Positions 36,906 to 46,528 are shown, numbered from the stretch's first letter. The stretch: 64,000 bases of DNA from Priestia iocasae (GCF_016909075.1 NZ_JAFBFC010000001.1:984945-1048944), one strand, 5' to 3'. Notes: generated from the sequence alone by a model not told the origin. Numbers and translations: made by a program.

Positions 36906-36998
36906 TTAATCCCGCTTAATAAAGGTGGAAGTAAAACCAATTAAGCAAATTAAAATACCAATAGGTGCAACGATTGGAGCAAAAGAAAGCAGATTCAC
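36906..36998 (-). CDS. Possible 30-residue hydrophobic peptide
   Basis: On the minus strand a GTG follows AAAAAGGAGGAGCTTGTCA and opens a 30-residue frame, nearly all of which is one hydrophobic segment (LLSFAPIVAPIGILICLIGF) ending in FIKRD. A T-rich stretch lies about 25 bases after the stop. The strong ribosome site and the hydrophobic composition support a real membrane peptide, but I know no homologue. Confidence 0.45.
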   Translation of the reverse strand: MNLLSFAPIVAPIGILICLIGFTSTFIKRD

Positions 36999-37117
36999 TG
37001 ACAAGCTCCTCCTTTTTACGTTTTTAATATGTGTATGAAAGGGAGACTTTTCATATGTTTAGAGAAAAAGAAAAGAGGATACAAACTACTAAACACGAAA
37101 AAAGGGAGGAGTTTGAA

Positions 37118-37294
37118 ATGACCTATCTGGTAACCTACACAGACAAAGAGACTTTAGAATATAAACAAGTGACATGTCCTGACTATGAAACAGCTGAACG
37201 AGTAAAACTAGAAGTTGAAAAAGAAGGACATAATCACATTGAGATTTTATCCGAGCAAGAAGCACACGGAGATGATGAATCAGTGTTTCTTTAA
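37118..37294 (+). CDS. Small soluble protein of unknown function
   Basis: The 58-residue protein begins MTYLVTYTDKETLEYKQVT and ends GDDESVFL, with a mixed strand/helix pattern and many charged residues. The ATG at 37118 sits behind GGGAGGAGTTTGAA. A longer in-frame version from 37055, with a very basic head, also has a ribosome site (AAAGGGAGA). I do not recognise the family. It shares a bidirectional terminator with the gene that follows. Confidence 0.6.
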   Translation: MTYLVTYTDKETLEYKQVTCPDYETAERVKLEVEKEGHNHIEILSEQEAHGDDESVFL

Positions 37295-37335
37295 AAATAA
37301 AGCCACGCTGTAAGACAGCGTGGCTTTATTTTTTC
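37295..37335. terminator. Bidirectional terminator
   Basis: AAAATAAAGCCACGCTGT pairs with ACAGCGTGGCTTTATTTT, with T-runs on both strands. Confidence 0.92.
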
Positions 37336-38171
37336 TTGAAATATTCATCTAGAATGCTGATAGCATCCGTAATCCGTTCAACGGTTACATCAGCACTTGC
37401 TTCGTTTCCGATATGAAAAGGATCAATATAGATGGTCGAGCAACCTAGCTCTTTTGCAGGTGCAATCTCATTTATTAAATTGTCGCCCACACTTAACATA
37501 TTCTCAAAATCTATCTGAAAGTGACGTTTCACTTCTTCAAAACGTTGCGTAGTCATTGTGGGCTTTTGTCCCATAAATATTTTTTTGTGAAAAACATGAT
37601 CAAGTCCTAGCTTATGTATAATTGCTTCACTGTCACGCTCTGGGCTGTTCGTTAATAAAACGAGTTTGCACTTTAATGAAATCGTTTCAAGCAATTCTTT
37701 TAAGCCTTCCACTCGCTTCATCTGGAATTGATCACTCATCATATATTCACGCGTTTGTAAAAATGCATCATAAGATTCTTCATTTGATACCCCATAATGG
37801 CGGGCAATCGAAGAAGGGACCCACCATAAATCTCCAATACTTAGCATATCATCTAAATTTACGTTGATGGTGTTTGGGTATAACCTTTTTAATTCTTGTT
37901 GTGATAGCCGTGTCCCATTCCAGCGATGCACACGATCCGCTTTTTTATTTTTAATAGACAAGATGAGGTCGTTTTTAACGTCATAGATACGCCCAACTCG
38001 TAAAGCATGTTGACCAGAAAGAACATGTTCATAGTCCTGGCGGTACATTGTTCGATATCGTGGTGCTATTTTTTGCTCTAATTTTATTGCATAATAATCA
38101 AAGTGATGCGTGTCTTCATAAAGAGTGCCATCTAAATCAAACACGATGACATGAATGTCATGTTGAAACAT
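37326..38171 (-). CDS. HAD-superfamily hydrolase
   Basis: The 281-residue protein has HAD motif I VFDLDGTLYED, motif II VLLTNSPERD, a motif III Lys around GQKPTMTT and motif IV SVGDNLINEI. It is a cytoplasmic phosphatase of the C1-cap type. The substrate is not predictable; the extended cap (about residues 20-130) is longer than in phosphoglycolate phosphatases. The ATG at 38171 is chosen because it lies nine bases after AAGG; an ATG three codons upstream overlaps that site. Confidence 0.82.
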   Translation of the reverse strand: MFQHDIHVIVFDLDGTLYEDTHHFDYYAIKLEQKIAPRYRTMYRQDYEHVLSGQHALRVGRIYDVKNDLILSIKNKKADRVHRWNGTRLSQQELKRLYPNTINVNLDDMLSIGDLWWVPSSIARHYGVSNEESYDAFLQTREYMMSDQFQMKRVEGLKELLETISLKCKLVLLTNSPERDSEAIIHKLGLDHVFHKKIFMGQKPTMTTQRFEEVKRHFQIDFENMLSVGDNLINEIAPAKELGCSTIYIDPFHIGNEASADVTVERITDAISILDEYFKKK

Positions 38172-38399
38172 ATGAATCATCCTTCTTTCGTATATGATGT
38201 CCTATACATATGAATACTTTACAAAAATAGTCTTTTAAATTCCTAATTATTAGAAGAAAAAGTATTATGAAGAAAGAAGAAATGAAACAAAATCATGTTA
38301 AAGGGAAATGAAAGCGTAAACAAAACATAGAATACATGATTTTTTTATTAAATTGTGATACATTACTACACATGTCGTGAAAGAGAAAGGGGACATCAC

Positions 38400-39734
38400 A
38401 TGAATAAAGCAAACCAATGGTCCTCGCGATTTGGTTTTATTTTAGCGTCAGCCGGAGCTGCAATTGGATTAGGTGCAATTTGGAAATTTCCTTATGTAAC
38501 GGGAACGAGCGGCGGTGGCGCATTTTTCTTCTTATTTATTTTGTTTACCTTATTTATTGGAATGCCGCTATTACTAGCCGAGTTTATTATCGGAAGAAAT
38601 ACAGGTAAAGAAGCGATTAGTGCCTATAAAGCCATTGCTCCTGGTTCGAATTGGGCTTGGATTGGCCGCATTGGTGTAGTCAGTTGCTTAGTGCTCTTGT
38701 CTTTTTATAGTGTTGTAGGTGGATGGGTTCTCATCTATGCATTAATGAGTATCAGTGGTCAATTAATTGGTCAGTCGTATGGCTCGCTTTTTGATACAGT
38801 CATTGGAAATCCATTTATTGTTCTTGGTGGTCAGTTGCTCTTTTTAGTTATGACGGTTTTTGTTGTTTCTAAAGGGGTGCAACATGGAATTGAACGTGCA
38901 AATAAATACATGATGCCACTGTTATTTATTTCGTTTTTAATTATTGTTGGCCGCTCTTTAACGCTAGAAAATGCGACAGAAGGCTTGCTGTTTTTCTTAA
39001 AGCCCGACTTCTCAGAAATAACCGCATCGTCTGTGTTGTATGCATTAGGACAATCCTTTTTTGCATTATGTGTCGGCCTTTCATGTATGGTCACATATAG
39101 TTCGTATCTAGGAAAAGAAGTGAGTTTAACAAAATCGGCAAGTTCGATTGCGTTTTTAAATTTATTTGTGTCTTTATTAGCTGGATTAGCCATTTTTCCA
39201 GCCGTGTTTTCGTTTGGATTAGAGCCGGCGGAAGGACCTGGGCTGTTATTTGTTATTTTACCAGCAGTATTTGAGCAAATGCCATTTGGAACAGTATTTT
39301 TATCGCTCTTTTTAGTGTTGTTTTTATTTGCTACGTTAACGTCTGCCTTTTCACTTCTTGAAATCATTGTGGCATCATTAACAAAAGAAGAGCAAGAAAA
39401 GCGTGTGCGCTATTCTTGGCTATCAGGTCTGATTGTTTTTCTTGTTGGAATTCCATCTGCCCTATCATTTGGAGTATTCAGTCATGTTTCATTTGGAGGT
39501 CGAAACTTATTTGACGTCGCAGACTTTTTTGTCAGTAACGTGATGCTACCACTTGGAAGCTTAGCCATTGCTATCTTTTTATCGTTTAAAATGAAAAAAG
39601 AAGTTCTTTACAAAGAGTTTATGGCAGGAGGGACAATCTCAACTAAATGGTTTGAATTATGGCTGTTTTTAGTGAAATATGTACTTCCAATCATCATTGT
39701 CATTGTTTTTATTAACTTGTTGCGATCTTATTAA
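38400..39734 (+). CDS. Sodium-dependent transporter of the NSS family
   Basis: The 444-residue membrane protein starts WSSRFGFILASAGAAIGLGA, then IWKFPYVTGTSGGGAFF, which is the NSS sodium- and substrate-binding region of helix 1. It has about eleven further hydrophobic segments. Bacterial members carry amino acids such as tryptophan, tyrosine or leucine. The ATG at 38400 follows AAAGGGGACATCAC. It is a single-gene unit with a terminator, and the substrate is not determined. Confidence 0.92.
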   Translation: MNKANQWSSRFGFILASAGAAIGLGAIWKFPYVTGTSGGGAFFFLFILFTLFIGMPLLLAEFIIGRNTGKEAISAYKAIAPGSNWAWIGRIGVVSCLVLLSFYSVVGGWVLIYALMSISGQLIGQSYGSLFDTVIGNPFIVLGGQLLFLVMTVFVVSKGVQHGIERANKYMMPLLFISFLIIVGRSLTLENATEGLLFFLKPDFSEITASSVLYALGQSFFALCVGLSCMVTYSSYLGKEVSLTKSASSIAFLNLFVSLLAGLAIFPAVFSFGLEPAEGPGLLFVILPAVFEQMPFGTVFLSLFLVLFLFATLTSAFSLLEIIVASLTKEEQEKRVRYSWLSGLIVFLVGIPSALSFGVFSHVSFGGRNLFDVADFFVSNVMLPLGSLAIAIFLSFKMKKEVLYKEFMAGGTISTKWFELWLFLVKYVLPIIIVIVFINLLRSY

Positions 39735-39768
39735 AACACTTGAATATTATTTCAAGTGTTTTTTATTT
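39735..39768 (+). terminator. Terminator after the NSS transporter gene
   Basis: AAAACACTTGAA pairs with TTCAAGTGTTTT and is followed by T residues. Confidence 0.88.
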
Positions 39769-39855
39769 TTTTAGAAAAAGACTGTTCTAAAAAGATAAGT
39801 TTCTTTATACTAATTATAGTCAGAATTTTCATTCATTTATAAAAGGAGAGAGTGT

Positions 39856-41001
39856 ATGTCTGAAGGTTATCTGAAGGAGGAGCATCATATTTTTCGAAAG
39901 TCCTTACGCAAGTTTCTTGAGAAAGAAGCAGTTCCCTATTATGACAAGTGGGAAGAAAATCGAATGATTCCTAGAGAATTTTGGTTAAAGCTAGGAGCGG
40001 AAGGATTCCTCTGTCCGTGGGTAGATGAACAATATGGAGGATTTAACGCTGATTTTGCTTATTCGGTCGTATTAAATGAGGAATTAGAGCGCGTTGGATC
40101 AAGTTTAGTAGGCATTGGCTTACATAATGACATTGTCGTTCCTTATTTAGCTTCTTATGGCACAGAAGAACAAAAGAAAAAATGGCTACCTAATTGTGTA
40201 AGCGGTAACAAAATTACAGCAATTGCGATGACAGAACCAGGAGCAGGGTCTGATTTAGCCAATTTGAAAACAACTGCAATAAAAGATGGAGATTATTATA
40301 TTGTAAATGGAGAAAAAACATTCATTACAAATGGTATTCAATCCGATTTAATTGTGATTGCATGCAAAACAGATTCACATGCTAATCCAGCATACAAGGG
40401 AATTAGCTTACTAGTTGTAGAACGCGATACGGTTGGGTTTAAGCGTGGAACAAAATTAAATAAAGTAGGATTGCATAGTCAAGATACAGCGGAGCTTATT
40501 TTTGAAGATGCAAAAGTACCTGTGACTAACTTATTAGGTGAAGAAGGAAAAGGCTTCTATTACTTAATGGACAAGCTTCAGCAGGAACGGCTCATTGTCG
40601 GAATTACGGCTCAAGTAGCGGCTGAAGAAATGGTTCGAATGACAATCGATTATACGAAAAATCGCCAAGCATTCGGTCAACCAATTAGCAAGTTTCAAAA
40701 TACACAATACAAACTTGTTGAAATGGCAACCGAGGTTGAGATTGGTCGTACGTTTCTTGATAATTTAATTAGGAATCATATAGAAGGAAAAGATGTGGTC
40801 ACACAAGTCTCCATGGCAAAGTGGTGGATTACGGACATGGCAAAACGTGTGGCTAGTGAATGTATGCAGCTTCACGGCGGATACGGTTATATGGAAGAAT
40901 ATCCAATTGCAAGAAGGTATCGAGATATCCCGGTCATGGCGATTTATGCAGGAACGAATGAAATTATGAAAAACATCATTGCAAAGAATTTAGGGTTGTA
41001 A
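39856..41001 (+). CDS. Acyl-CoA dehydrogenase, LCAD/IVD-like
   Basis: The 381-residue flavoenzyme has AMTEPGAGSDLANLKTTA and the C-terminal QLHGGYGYMEEYPIARRYRD. The usual SCAD/MCAD catalytic Glu in YEGT is replaced here (IYAGTNEIM). As in long-chain and isovaleryl dehydrogenases, the base is probably the Glu in DKLQQERLIVG. It introduces the double bond in the first step of beta-oxidation and heads a five-gene operon. The ATG follows AAAGGAGAGAGTGT. Confidence 0.92.
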   Translation: MSEGYLKEEHHIFRKSLRKFLEKEAVPYYDKWEENRMIPREFWLKLGAEGFLCPWVDEQYGGFNADFAYSVVLNEELERVGSSLVGIGLHNDIVVPYLASYGTEEQKKKWLPNCVSGNKITAIAMTEPGAGSDLANLKTTAIKDGDYYIVNGEKTFITNGIQSDLIVIACKTDSHANPAYKGISLLVVERDTVGFKRGTKLNKVGLHSQDTAELIFEDAKVPVTNLLGEEGKGFYYLMDKLQQERLIVGITAQVAAEEMVRMTIDYTKNRQAFGQPISKFQNTQYKLVEMATEVEIGRTFLDNLIRNHIEGKDVVTQVSMAKWWITDMAKRVASECMQLHGGYGYMEEYPIARRYRDIPVMAIYAGTNEIMKNIIAKNLGL

Positions 41002-41015
41002 AAGGAGGAGTTTTA

Positions 41016-42203
41016 TTGCTCAAGTCGTTAAAAGTCCTTGATTTTTCACGGTTGTTACCAGGCCCATACGCCACGATGATGCTTGCTGATTTAGGGGCTG
41101 AGATTTTAAAAATAGAGTCACCATCCATTCCTGATTTAATTCGAACAGAACCACCTTTCGATGGAGAAGAAGCTGCTGCACATCACTATTTAAGTCGTTC
41201 TAAGCAGTCAATGACACTTGATTTAAAACAAAGAGAAGCAATCAATCTTGTAAAGGAACTCATTCAAGATTATGACGTGTTAATAGAAGGTTTTCGACCG
41301 GGGGTAATGGAGCGACTCGGGTTGGATTATGAAACATTAAAGGAAGTTAACCCACGTTTAATTTATTGTTCTTTAACAAGTTTTGGTCAAACAGGTCCTT
41401 ATCGTGATCGGCCAGGTCATGATAATAACTTTTTAGCGCTATCAGGAGCTCTTCATTATTCAAGGCGTCAATTAGAACCACCTGTTACAATGGGTATTCA
41501 AGTTGGGGATGTAGCAGGTGGATCACTACACACCGTCATCGGTATTTTAGCCGCCGTCATCCATCGAGAGCAAACGGGAAAAGGGCAGTACGTTGATGTA
41601 AGCATGACGGATGCAACGTTTGCCTTAAATGCTTTATATGGTTCAGCCTACTTAGCATGTGATGTAGAGCCAGAACCAGAACGACAGCTATTAAACGGTG
41701 GAACCTTTTATGATTATTATGAAACGAAAGATGGACGATTTTTTTCTGTCGGTAGCTTAGAGCCTTCATTTCGAAAAAAGCTATGTGAAGCATTAGGGTT
41801 GAATAATCAGCTAGATCTTGCGTTTAGTCGCCAACCTCAAGATGAGATTTCATTCAAGTATGAAGTTAGGCAAGCATTTTTAAAGAAAGACTTTAATGAA
41901 TGGCTGAGAATCTTTGAGAGCGTTGAAGCTTGTGTTGAGCCTGTTCTAACGTTTTCAGAAGCTTGTCATCATGAGCAAATTCAAGCGCGTAACATGATAG
42001 TTAAAGTGCAAAAGCAAGATGGTTCATCACAAAAGCAATTAGCGCATCCCATTAAATTTAGCGAGTTTCAACCTTTGTATAACCAAGTAGGAAAGAGGGT
42101 AGGAGAAGACACAGTGAAGGTACTTGAAAAACTCGGTTATACACAACAACAGATTGAAGTACTACAACAAAAAGGCGTATTCGGAACAGTCTCAACGAAG
42201 TAA
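41016..42203 (+). CDS. CaiB/BaiF-type CoA transferase or alpha-methylacyl-CoA racemase
   Basis: The 395-residue class III CoA transferase begins KVLDFSRLLPGPYATMMLAD and keeps the catalytic Asp in VDVSMTDATFAL. The family includes acyl-CoA:carboxylate transferases and alpha-methylacyl-CoA racemases, and the two cannot be separated by eye. The EGFRPGVMERLGLDYE segment is common to both. A TTG start follows AAAAGGAGGAGTTTTA. In this operon it could activate an acid by CoA exchange or racemise a 2-methyl branched acyl-CoA. Confidence 0.88.
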   Translation: MLKSLKVLDFSRLLPGPYATMMLADLGAEILKIESPSIPDLIRTEPPFDGEEAAAHHYLSRSKQSMTLDLKQREAINLVKELIQDYDVLIEGFRPGVMERLGLDYETLKEVNPRLIYCSLTSFGQTGPYRDRPGHDNNFLALSGALHYSRRQLEPPVTMGIQVGDVAGGSLHTVIGILAAVIHREQTGKGQYVDVSMTDATFALNALYGSAYLACDVEPEPERQLLNGGTFYDYYETKDGRFFSVGSLEPSFRKKLCEALGLNNQLDLAFSRQPQDEISFKYEVRQAFLKKDFNEWLRIFESVEACVEPVLTFSEACHHEQIQARNMIVKVQKQDGSSQKQLAHPIKFSEFQPLYNQVGKRVGEDTVKVLEKLGYTQQQIEVLQQKGVFGTVSTK

Positions 42204-42250
42204 AGTCAAGTAAGGATGCATTCCATTTTTCATAAATAGGGGGATATAGG

Positions 42251-43768
42251 ATGAATATTGGGAGTTATGTGGCGTTAAACGCAAGAAGACATCCGAAAAA
42301 GTGGGCTTTAACTTGTGAAGAGCGAGTGTATACGTATGAACAGTTTAATCAAAAAGTGAATCATTTCGCATGGGGTCTTTTGAATCTCGGTGTAAAAAAA
42401 GGTGAAAAAGTTGCGTTATTTATGACAAACTCTGATTACTTTGCCATTAGTTATTTTGCCATTCTTAAAATTGGGGCGGTGGCTGTACCAGTTAATTTCC
42501 GATTAGTTTCAAGAGAGGTTCATTACATTTTAAATCAGTCCGAAACAGCAGTCATTATTTGTGATGTAGAGTTAAAAAGTGTGATTGAACAGGCAAGAGA
42601 AGGAGTTCGTTCTGTACGAAGAGTCATTACTGCTGGAAATGGTGAAGGTGCTGATTTTCAAATGGTGATGAAGGAAATTGATGACGAACCAAATATCGAT
42701 GTCAGCAGTACAGACGATGCCCATATTATTTATACGTCTGGAACGACCGGCCATCCGAAAGGTGCTGTATTTGATCACGAGCGCGTATTGAAAGTAGCAA
42801 TTGGCATTTCAGGTGTGTTAGGTCTTCAAGTCGAAGATCGTCTTTTACATGTAGCACCATTGTTTCATTGTGCACAGCTTTGTTTATTTTTAATTCCAGG
42901 CTTTTTCTTAGGTACAAGTCACGTTATTCAGCGTGAATTTCACCCAGTTGAAGTACTGAAAAATATTGATACACATAAAATTTCACTGTTTTTTGGAGTG
43001 CCAACGATGTATAACTATTTATTTCAAGTACCTAATGTTGAAAATTATAACCTTTCATCTATTAAACGTTGCTGTTATGGAGCAGCCCCGATGGCACCAG
43101 AACTAGTGAAAAAAAGCATGAATGTGTTTCAAACAAAGCAGTTTTATAACTTATGTGGCTTAACGGAAGGTGGACCAACAGGTATCTATTTAACGCCAGA
43201 AGACCATCAAAAGCACTTAGGTAAATCCGGTAAGACACCACTCTTATTTACAGAAGTGAACGTTGTGAACATCAAAGGACAAGAGGTCGTACCTGGCGAA
43301 GTAGGAGAGCTCATTCTACGCGGTGAAACAATTATGAAAGAGTACTACAAAAAACCAAAAGAAACAGAAGATGCATTGCAAGATGGATGGTTATTTACAG
43401 GAGATTTAGCAACAAAAGACGAAGAAGGCTATATCACACTCGTCGATCGTAAAAAAGACATGATTATTTCGGGTGGTGAAAATGTCTATTCCGTCGAGGT
43501 GGAGCATGTTTTATATGAACACCCTAACGTATTAGAAGCAGCTGTTATCGGTACACCTGACCCACAATGGGGAGAAGTTGTGACCGCTGTTGTCGTGGTG
43601 AAAGAAGGAGAGTCTCTGATAGAAGAAGAAGTTAAACAGTTATGTCGCAATCAACTTGCTGGTTATAAAGTACCGAAGAAAATAGTCTTTGCTGATCAGC
43701 TACCTCGAAATGCATCTGGAAAAATTCAGAAATTTAAGCTTCGAGATACGTTTAACGTACAGGTGTAA
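42251..43768 (+). CDS. Acyl-CoA ligase (AMP-forming)
   Basis: The 505-residue ANL-family enzyme has the P-loop-like HIIYTSGTTGHPKGAV, the adenine motif YGAAPMAPEL, GWLFTGDLATKDEEGYI and the C-terminal catalytic Lys in PRNASGKIQKFKLRD. It activates a fatty acid to its CoA ester with ATP. It is the third gene of the operon. The ATG follows AGGGGGATATAGG. Chain length and branching of the substrate are unknown. Confidence 0.92.
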   Translation: MNIGSYVALNARRHPKKWALTCEERVYTYEQFNQKVNHFAWGLLNLGVKKGEKVALFMTNSDYFAISYFAILKIGAVAVPVNFRLVSREVHYILNQSETAVIICDVELKSVIEQAREGVRSVRRVITAGNGEGADFQMVMKEIDDEPNIDVSSTDDAHIIYTSGTTGHPKGAVFDHERVLKVAIGISGVLGLQVEDRLLHVAPLFHCAQLCLFLIPGFFLGTSHVIQREFHPVEVLKNIDTHKISLFFGVPTMYNYLFQVPNVENYNLSSIKRCCYGAAPMAPELVKKSMNVFQTKQFYNLCGLTEGGPTGIYLTPEDHQKHLGKSGKTPLLFTEVNVVNIKGQEVVPGEVGELILRGETIMKEYYKKPKETEDALQDGWLFTGDLATKDEEGYITLVDRKKDMIISGGENVYSVEVEHVLYEHPNVLEAAVIGTPDPQWGEVVTAVVVVKEGESLIEEEVKQLCRNQLAGYKVPKKIVFADQLPRNASGKIQKFKLRDTFNVQV

Positions 43769-43829
43769 AAAGAGCGAGAGGGTGACGAACTCGTCACTCT
43801 CTCTACTAACAAACAAGGGGGATGAAAAG

Positions 43830-44981
43830 ATGAGAGAAGTCGTCATTGTCGAAGCAGTACGAACGCCGATTGGGAGAAAAGGTGGAGCGCTAAGTGGAGT
43901 TCGACCAGATGATTTAGCGGCAGAAGTGTTACGTGAAGTTGTTAAAAGAGCAAATGTTGATCCGATACATATTGATGATGTGATTATGGGGTGCGTATCG
44001 CAAGTAGGTGAACAAGGAGGAGACATTGCAAGAGTGGCAGCTTTGCTAGCAGGATATCCAATTGAAGTGCCAGGCACGACAATTGATCGTCAATGTGGAT
44101 CGAGTCAGCAAGCGGTTCATTTTGCGGCTCAAGCTATTTTAAGTGGAGATATGGATGTTGTCGTTGCAGCGGGTGTTGAAAGTATGTCGCGAGTTCCAAT
44201 GTTTTCAAATTTAAAAGGCTCAACGTGGAATGAAAAGTTAATAGCTCGTTTTGGTGCCTTCAATCAAGGGATATCAGCAGAGAAAATTGCTGAGAAATGG
44301 GGATTTACACGAGAAAAAATGGATGAGTATTCATTCAATAGTCATATGAGAGCCATTCGAGCTCAAGAAGAAGGGCGATTCGAACGCGAGATTATGCCAC
44401 TAGAAGTAACGCTATCAGATGGATCGAAAGCAGTTGTAAAAACAGATGAAGGTCCACGAAAAAATACATCAATTGATAAATTAAATGCATTACATCCAGT
44501 TTTTTTAGAAGAGGGTAAAATTCATCCGGGAAATGCGAGTCAAATTAGTGATGGAGCGGCTGCTTTATTGTTAATGTCAAAAGAAAAGGCAGAGGAATTA
44601 GGAGTAAAGCCGCGCTTTAAAATTGTCACACGTACGGTTGTAGGCTCTGATCCAGAACTCATGCTAACAGGACCTATCCCAGCGACTGAAAAAGCTTTGA
44701 AAAAAGCGGGATTAACAATCGATGATATGGATGTATATGAAGTCAACGAAGCATTTGCGCCAGTGCCTCTAGCTTGGTTAGAAGAGTTAAAAGCAAATCC
44801 TGAAAAATTAAATCCAAACGGAGGAGCAATTGCACTTGGTCATCCATTAGGGGCGAGCGGAGCGCGTGTCATGGTTACGCTTATTCATGAATTAGAACGA
44901 ACGGGTGGAACTTATGGATTACAAGCAATTTGTGAAGGACACGGAATGGCAAATGCAACGATTATTGAACGATTAGATTAA
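43830..44981 (+). CDS. Acetyl-CoA acyltransferase (thiolase)
   Basis: The 383-residue thiolase starts REVVIVEAVRTPIGRKGG. The nucleophilic Cys lies in TTIDRQCGSSQQA, the His in GGAIALGHPLGASGAR, and the second Cys in AICEGHGMANA (CEGHG instead of the common CxGxG). It cleaves 3-ketoacyl-CoA in the last step of beta-oxidation. The ATG at 43830 follows AAGGGGGATGAAAAG; the longer frame begins inside the ligase gene. Confidence 0.93.
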   Translation: MREVVIVEAVRTPIGRKGGALSGVRPDDLAAEVLREVVKRANVDPIHIDDVIMGCVSQVGEQGGDIARVAALLAGYPIEVPGTTIDRQCGSSQQAVHFAAQAILSGDMDVVVAAGVESMSRVPMFSNLKGSTWNEKLIARFGAFNQGISAEKIAEKWGFTREKMDEYSFNSHMRAIRAQEEGRFEREIMPLEVTLSDGSKAVVKTDEGPRKNTSIDKLNALHPVFLEEGKIHPGNASQISDGAAALLLMSKEKAEELGVKPRFKIVTRTVVGSDPELMLTGPIPATEKALKKAGLTIDDMDVYEVNEAFAPVPLAWLEELKANPEKLNPNGGAIALGHPLGASGARVMVTLIHELERTGGTYGLQAICEGHGMANATIIERLD

Positions 44982-44996
44982 CGAGGGGGAGAGAAA

Positions 44997-45767
44997 ATGA
45001 AAGTAAATGAATGCGTAGCAGTTGTGACAGGTGGAAGTTCAGGTTTAGGAGAAGGAACGGTACGAAAGGTTGTGGAAAGTGGCGGGAAAGTCGCGATTTT
45101 CGATTTAGCAGAGGAAAAAGGAAAAGAGATTGTAGAGCAACTGGGCAGTGATCAAGTGATATTTATGAAAGTAGATGTTACCAATGAAGAAAGCGTAAAA
45201 ATGGGGCTAGAACAAGTAAAGAAAGTATTTGGCTACGTGAACGTTGTCGTCAATTGCGCCGGTATTGCCATTGCGAAGAAAGTCATCAATAAAGATGAGC
45301 CACATGATTTATCACTTTTTAACAAAGTTATTCAAGTGAATTTAATAGGAACATTTAATGTGATTCGACTTGCATCAGATATGATGAGTCAAAATGAACA
45401 GAATGAACATGGAGAGCGCGGTGTCATTATTAATACAGCATCTGTGGCAGCATTTGAAGGGCAAATTGGACAAGCAGCCTACAGCGCTTCCAAAGGTGGA
45501 GTGGTAGGTATGACATTACCAATTGCGCGAGAACTCGCTCGATTTGGCATTCGTCATATGTCAATTGCACCCGGTTTATTTGAAACACCGATGTTTGCAA
45601 CACTTCCAGAAAAAGCAAGAGCAGCGCTTGGTGAAATGGTGCCATTTCCCTCACGATTAGGTCAGCCTGCTGAATATGCAATGCTTGTTCAAAGCATAAT
45701 TGAAAATCCAATGTTAAATGGAGAAGTCATTCGCCTTGATGGAGCTGTTCGTTTTCAACCGAAGTAA
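44997..45767 (+). CDS. Short-chain dehydrogenase, 3-hydroxyacyl-CoA dehydrogenase type II (HSD10-like)
   Basis: The 256-residue SDR has the cofactor motif [19 protein letters not shown], and the catalytic Ser/Tyr/Lys region [20 protein letters not shown] then KGG. The insertion [16 protein letters not shown] before the active site is typical of type II 3-hydroxyacyl-CoA dehydrogenases such as human HSD17B10, which act on 2-methyl-3-hydroxyacyl-CoA among others. It closes the operon. The ATG follows GAGGGGGAGAGAAA. Confidence 0.9.
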   Translation: MKVNECVAVVTGGSSGLGEGTVRKVVESGGKVAIFDLAEEKGKEIVEQLGSDQVIFMKVDVTNEESVKMGLEQVKKVFGYVNVVVNCAGIAIAKKVINKDEPHDLSLFNKVIQVNLIGTFNVIRLASDMMSQNEQNEHGERGVIINTASVAAFEGQIGQAAYSASKGGVVGMTLPIARELARFGIRHMSIAPGLFETPMFATLPEKARAALGEMVPFPSRLGQPAEYAMLVQSIIENPMLNGEVIRLDGAVRFQPK

Positions 45768-45774
45768 ATAAGAA

Positions 45775-45805
45775 AAGAGGCTGTTCAGAAGACAGCCTCT
45801 TTGTA
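45775..45805. terminator. Terminator of the acyl-CoA operon
   Basis: AAGAGGCTGTT pairs with GACAGCCTCTT, with one G-U, around CAGAA. It can serve both flanking convergent genes. Confidence 0.82.
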
Positions 45806-45810
45806 ACGTA

Positions 45811-46392
45811 TTATTTAGCAAATACGTGATCACCAATTGTTGTGGTTACTTCTTTTTGACGTAACCATTGATCACTTGTTTTATCAGGATTAAAGAAGAA
45901 TAATGAATCGTTACCTAGTCCTTTAAATGCAAGTGCCTCATTTACTGCTTTCTTTGCATCTTCACTTGCTGGGTTATTAATTTGCCCATTTGCAACAGGT
46001 GTAAACTGAATACCATCGTCTTGGTGAATAACCGTATGAATAGAATCTGGGAATTGATCACTTTCTACACGATTTAATACAACTGAAGCAACGGCTACTT
46101 TACCTGCGTACGATTCACCCTCAGCTTCAGCTTGTACTAAACGCGCTAATAAGTCTTTTTCATAATCACTAATTGTCGTTGGGATCGTTAATGTTTCATT
46201 AACTGACAGATTGTTTCCTTTTTTATCGTTAGCCTCTTTTAATTCTGTTATCGGTACGCCATGTTCGATACCAATTTTGTAAAGAGACTCTCCTTCTTTT
46301 ACAACGTGTGTATTACTTTCTGCACTAGCTGTTTGTTGTATACCGATCACCGGAATAACAAGTGCACTTACCATTAACATTTTCTTAAGCAT
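45811..46392 (-). CDS. LysM-containing SleB/CwlJ-type cell wall hydrolase
   Basis: The 193-residue secreted protein has a signal peptide (about residues 1-24, ending ASAES), one LysM domain (about 28-72, HVVKEGESLYKIGIEHGVPI) and a Hydrolase_2 domain (about 80-193, LLARLVQAEAEGESYAGKVA and ASVVLNRV). Relatives are the lytic SleB and CwlJ enzymes and B. subtilis YkvT. It should cut peptidoglycan or cortex glycan. Whether it acts in vegetative cells or spores is not shown. The ATG follows TAGGAGGTTTTTTCTAG. Confidence 0.9.
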   Translation of the reverse strand: MLKKMLMVSALVIPVIGIQQTASAESNTHVVKEGESLYKIGIEHGVPITELKEANDKKGNNLSVNETLTIPTTISDYEKDLLARLVQAEAEGESYAGKVAVASVVLNRVESDQFPDSIHTVIHQDDGIQFTPVANGQINNPASEDAKKAVNEALAFKGLGNDSLFFFNPDKTSDQWLRQKEVTTTIGDHVFAK

Positions 46393-46528
46393 CTAGAAAA
46401 AACCTCCTATAGCTTTTAAGCTGTTTTTGTTGAGCGCATGTATACAGGTTAACAGCTGTAAAGTAGGATGTCATTGCTTAAAAAGTGGTACAGTAGGATA
46501 TCATTTCCTTATCATAAAACAGTAAAAA

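Noticed and set aside
38831..39367. 178-codon minus-strand frame
   Set aside because: It lies fully inside the NSS transporter gene on the other strand and is a codon-usage shadow without start signals.
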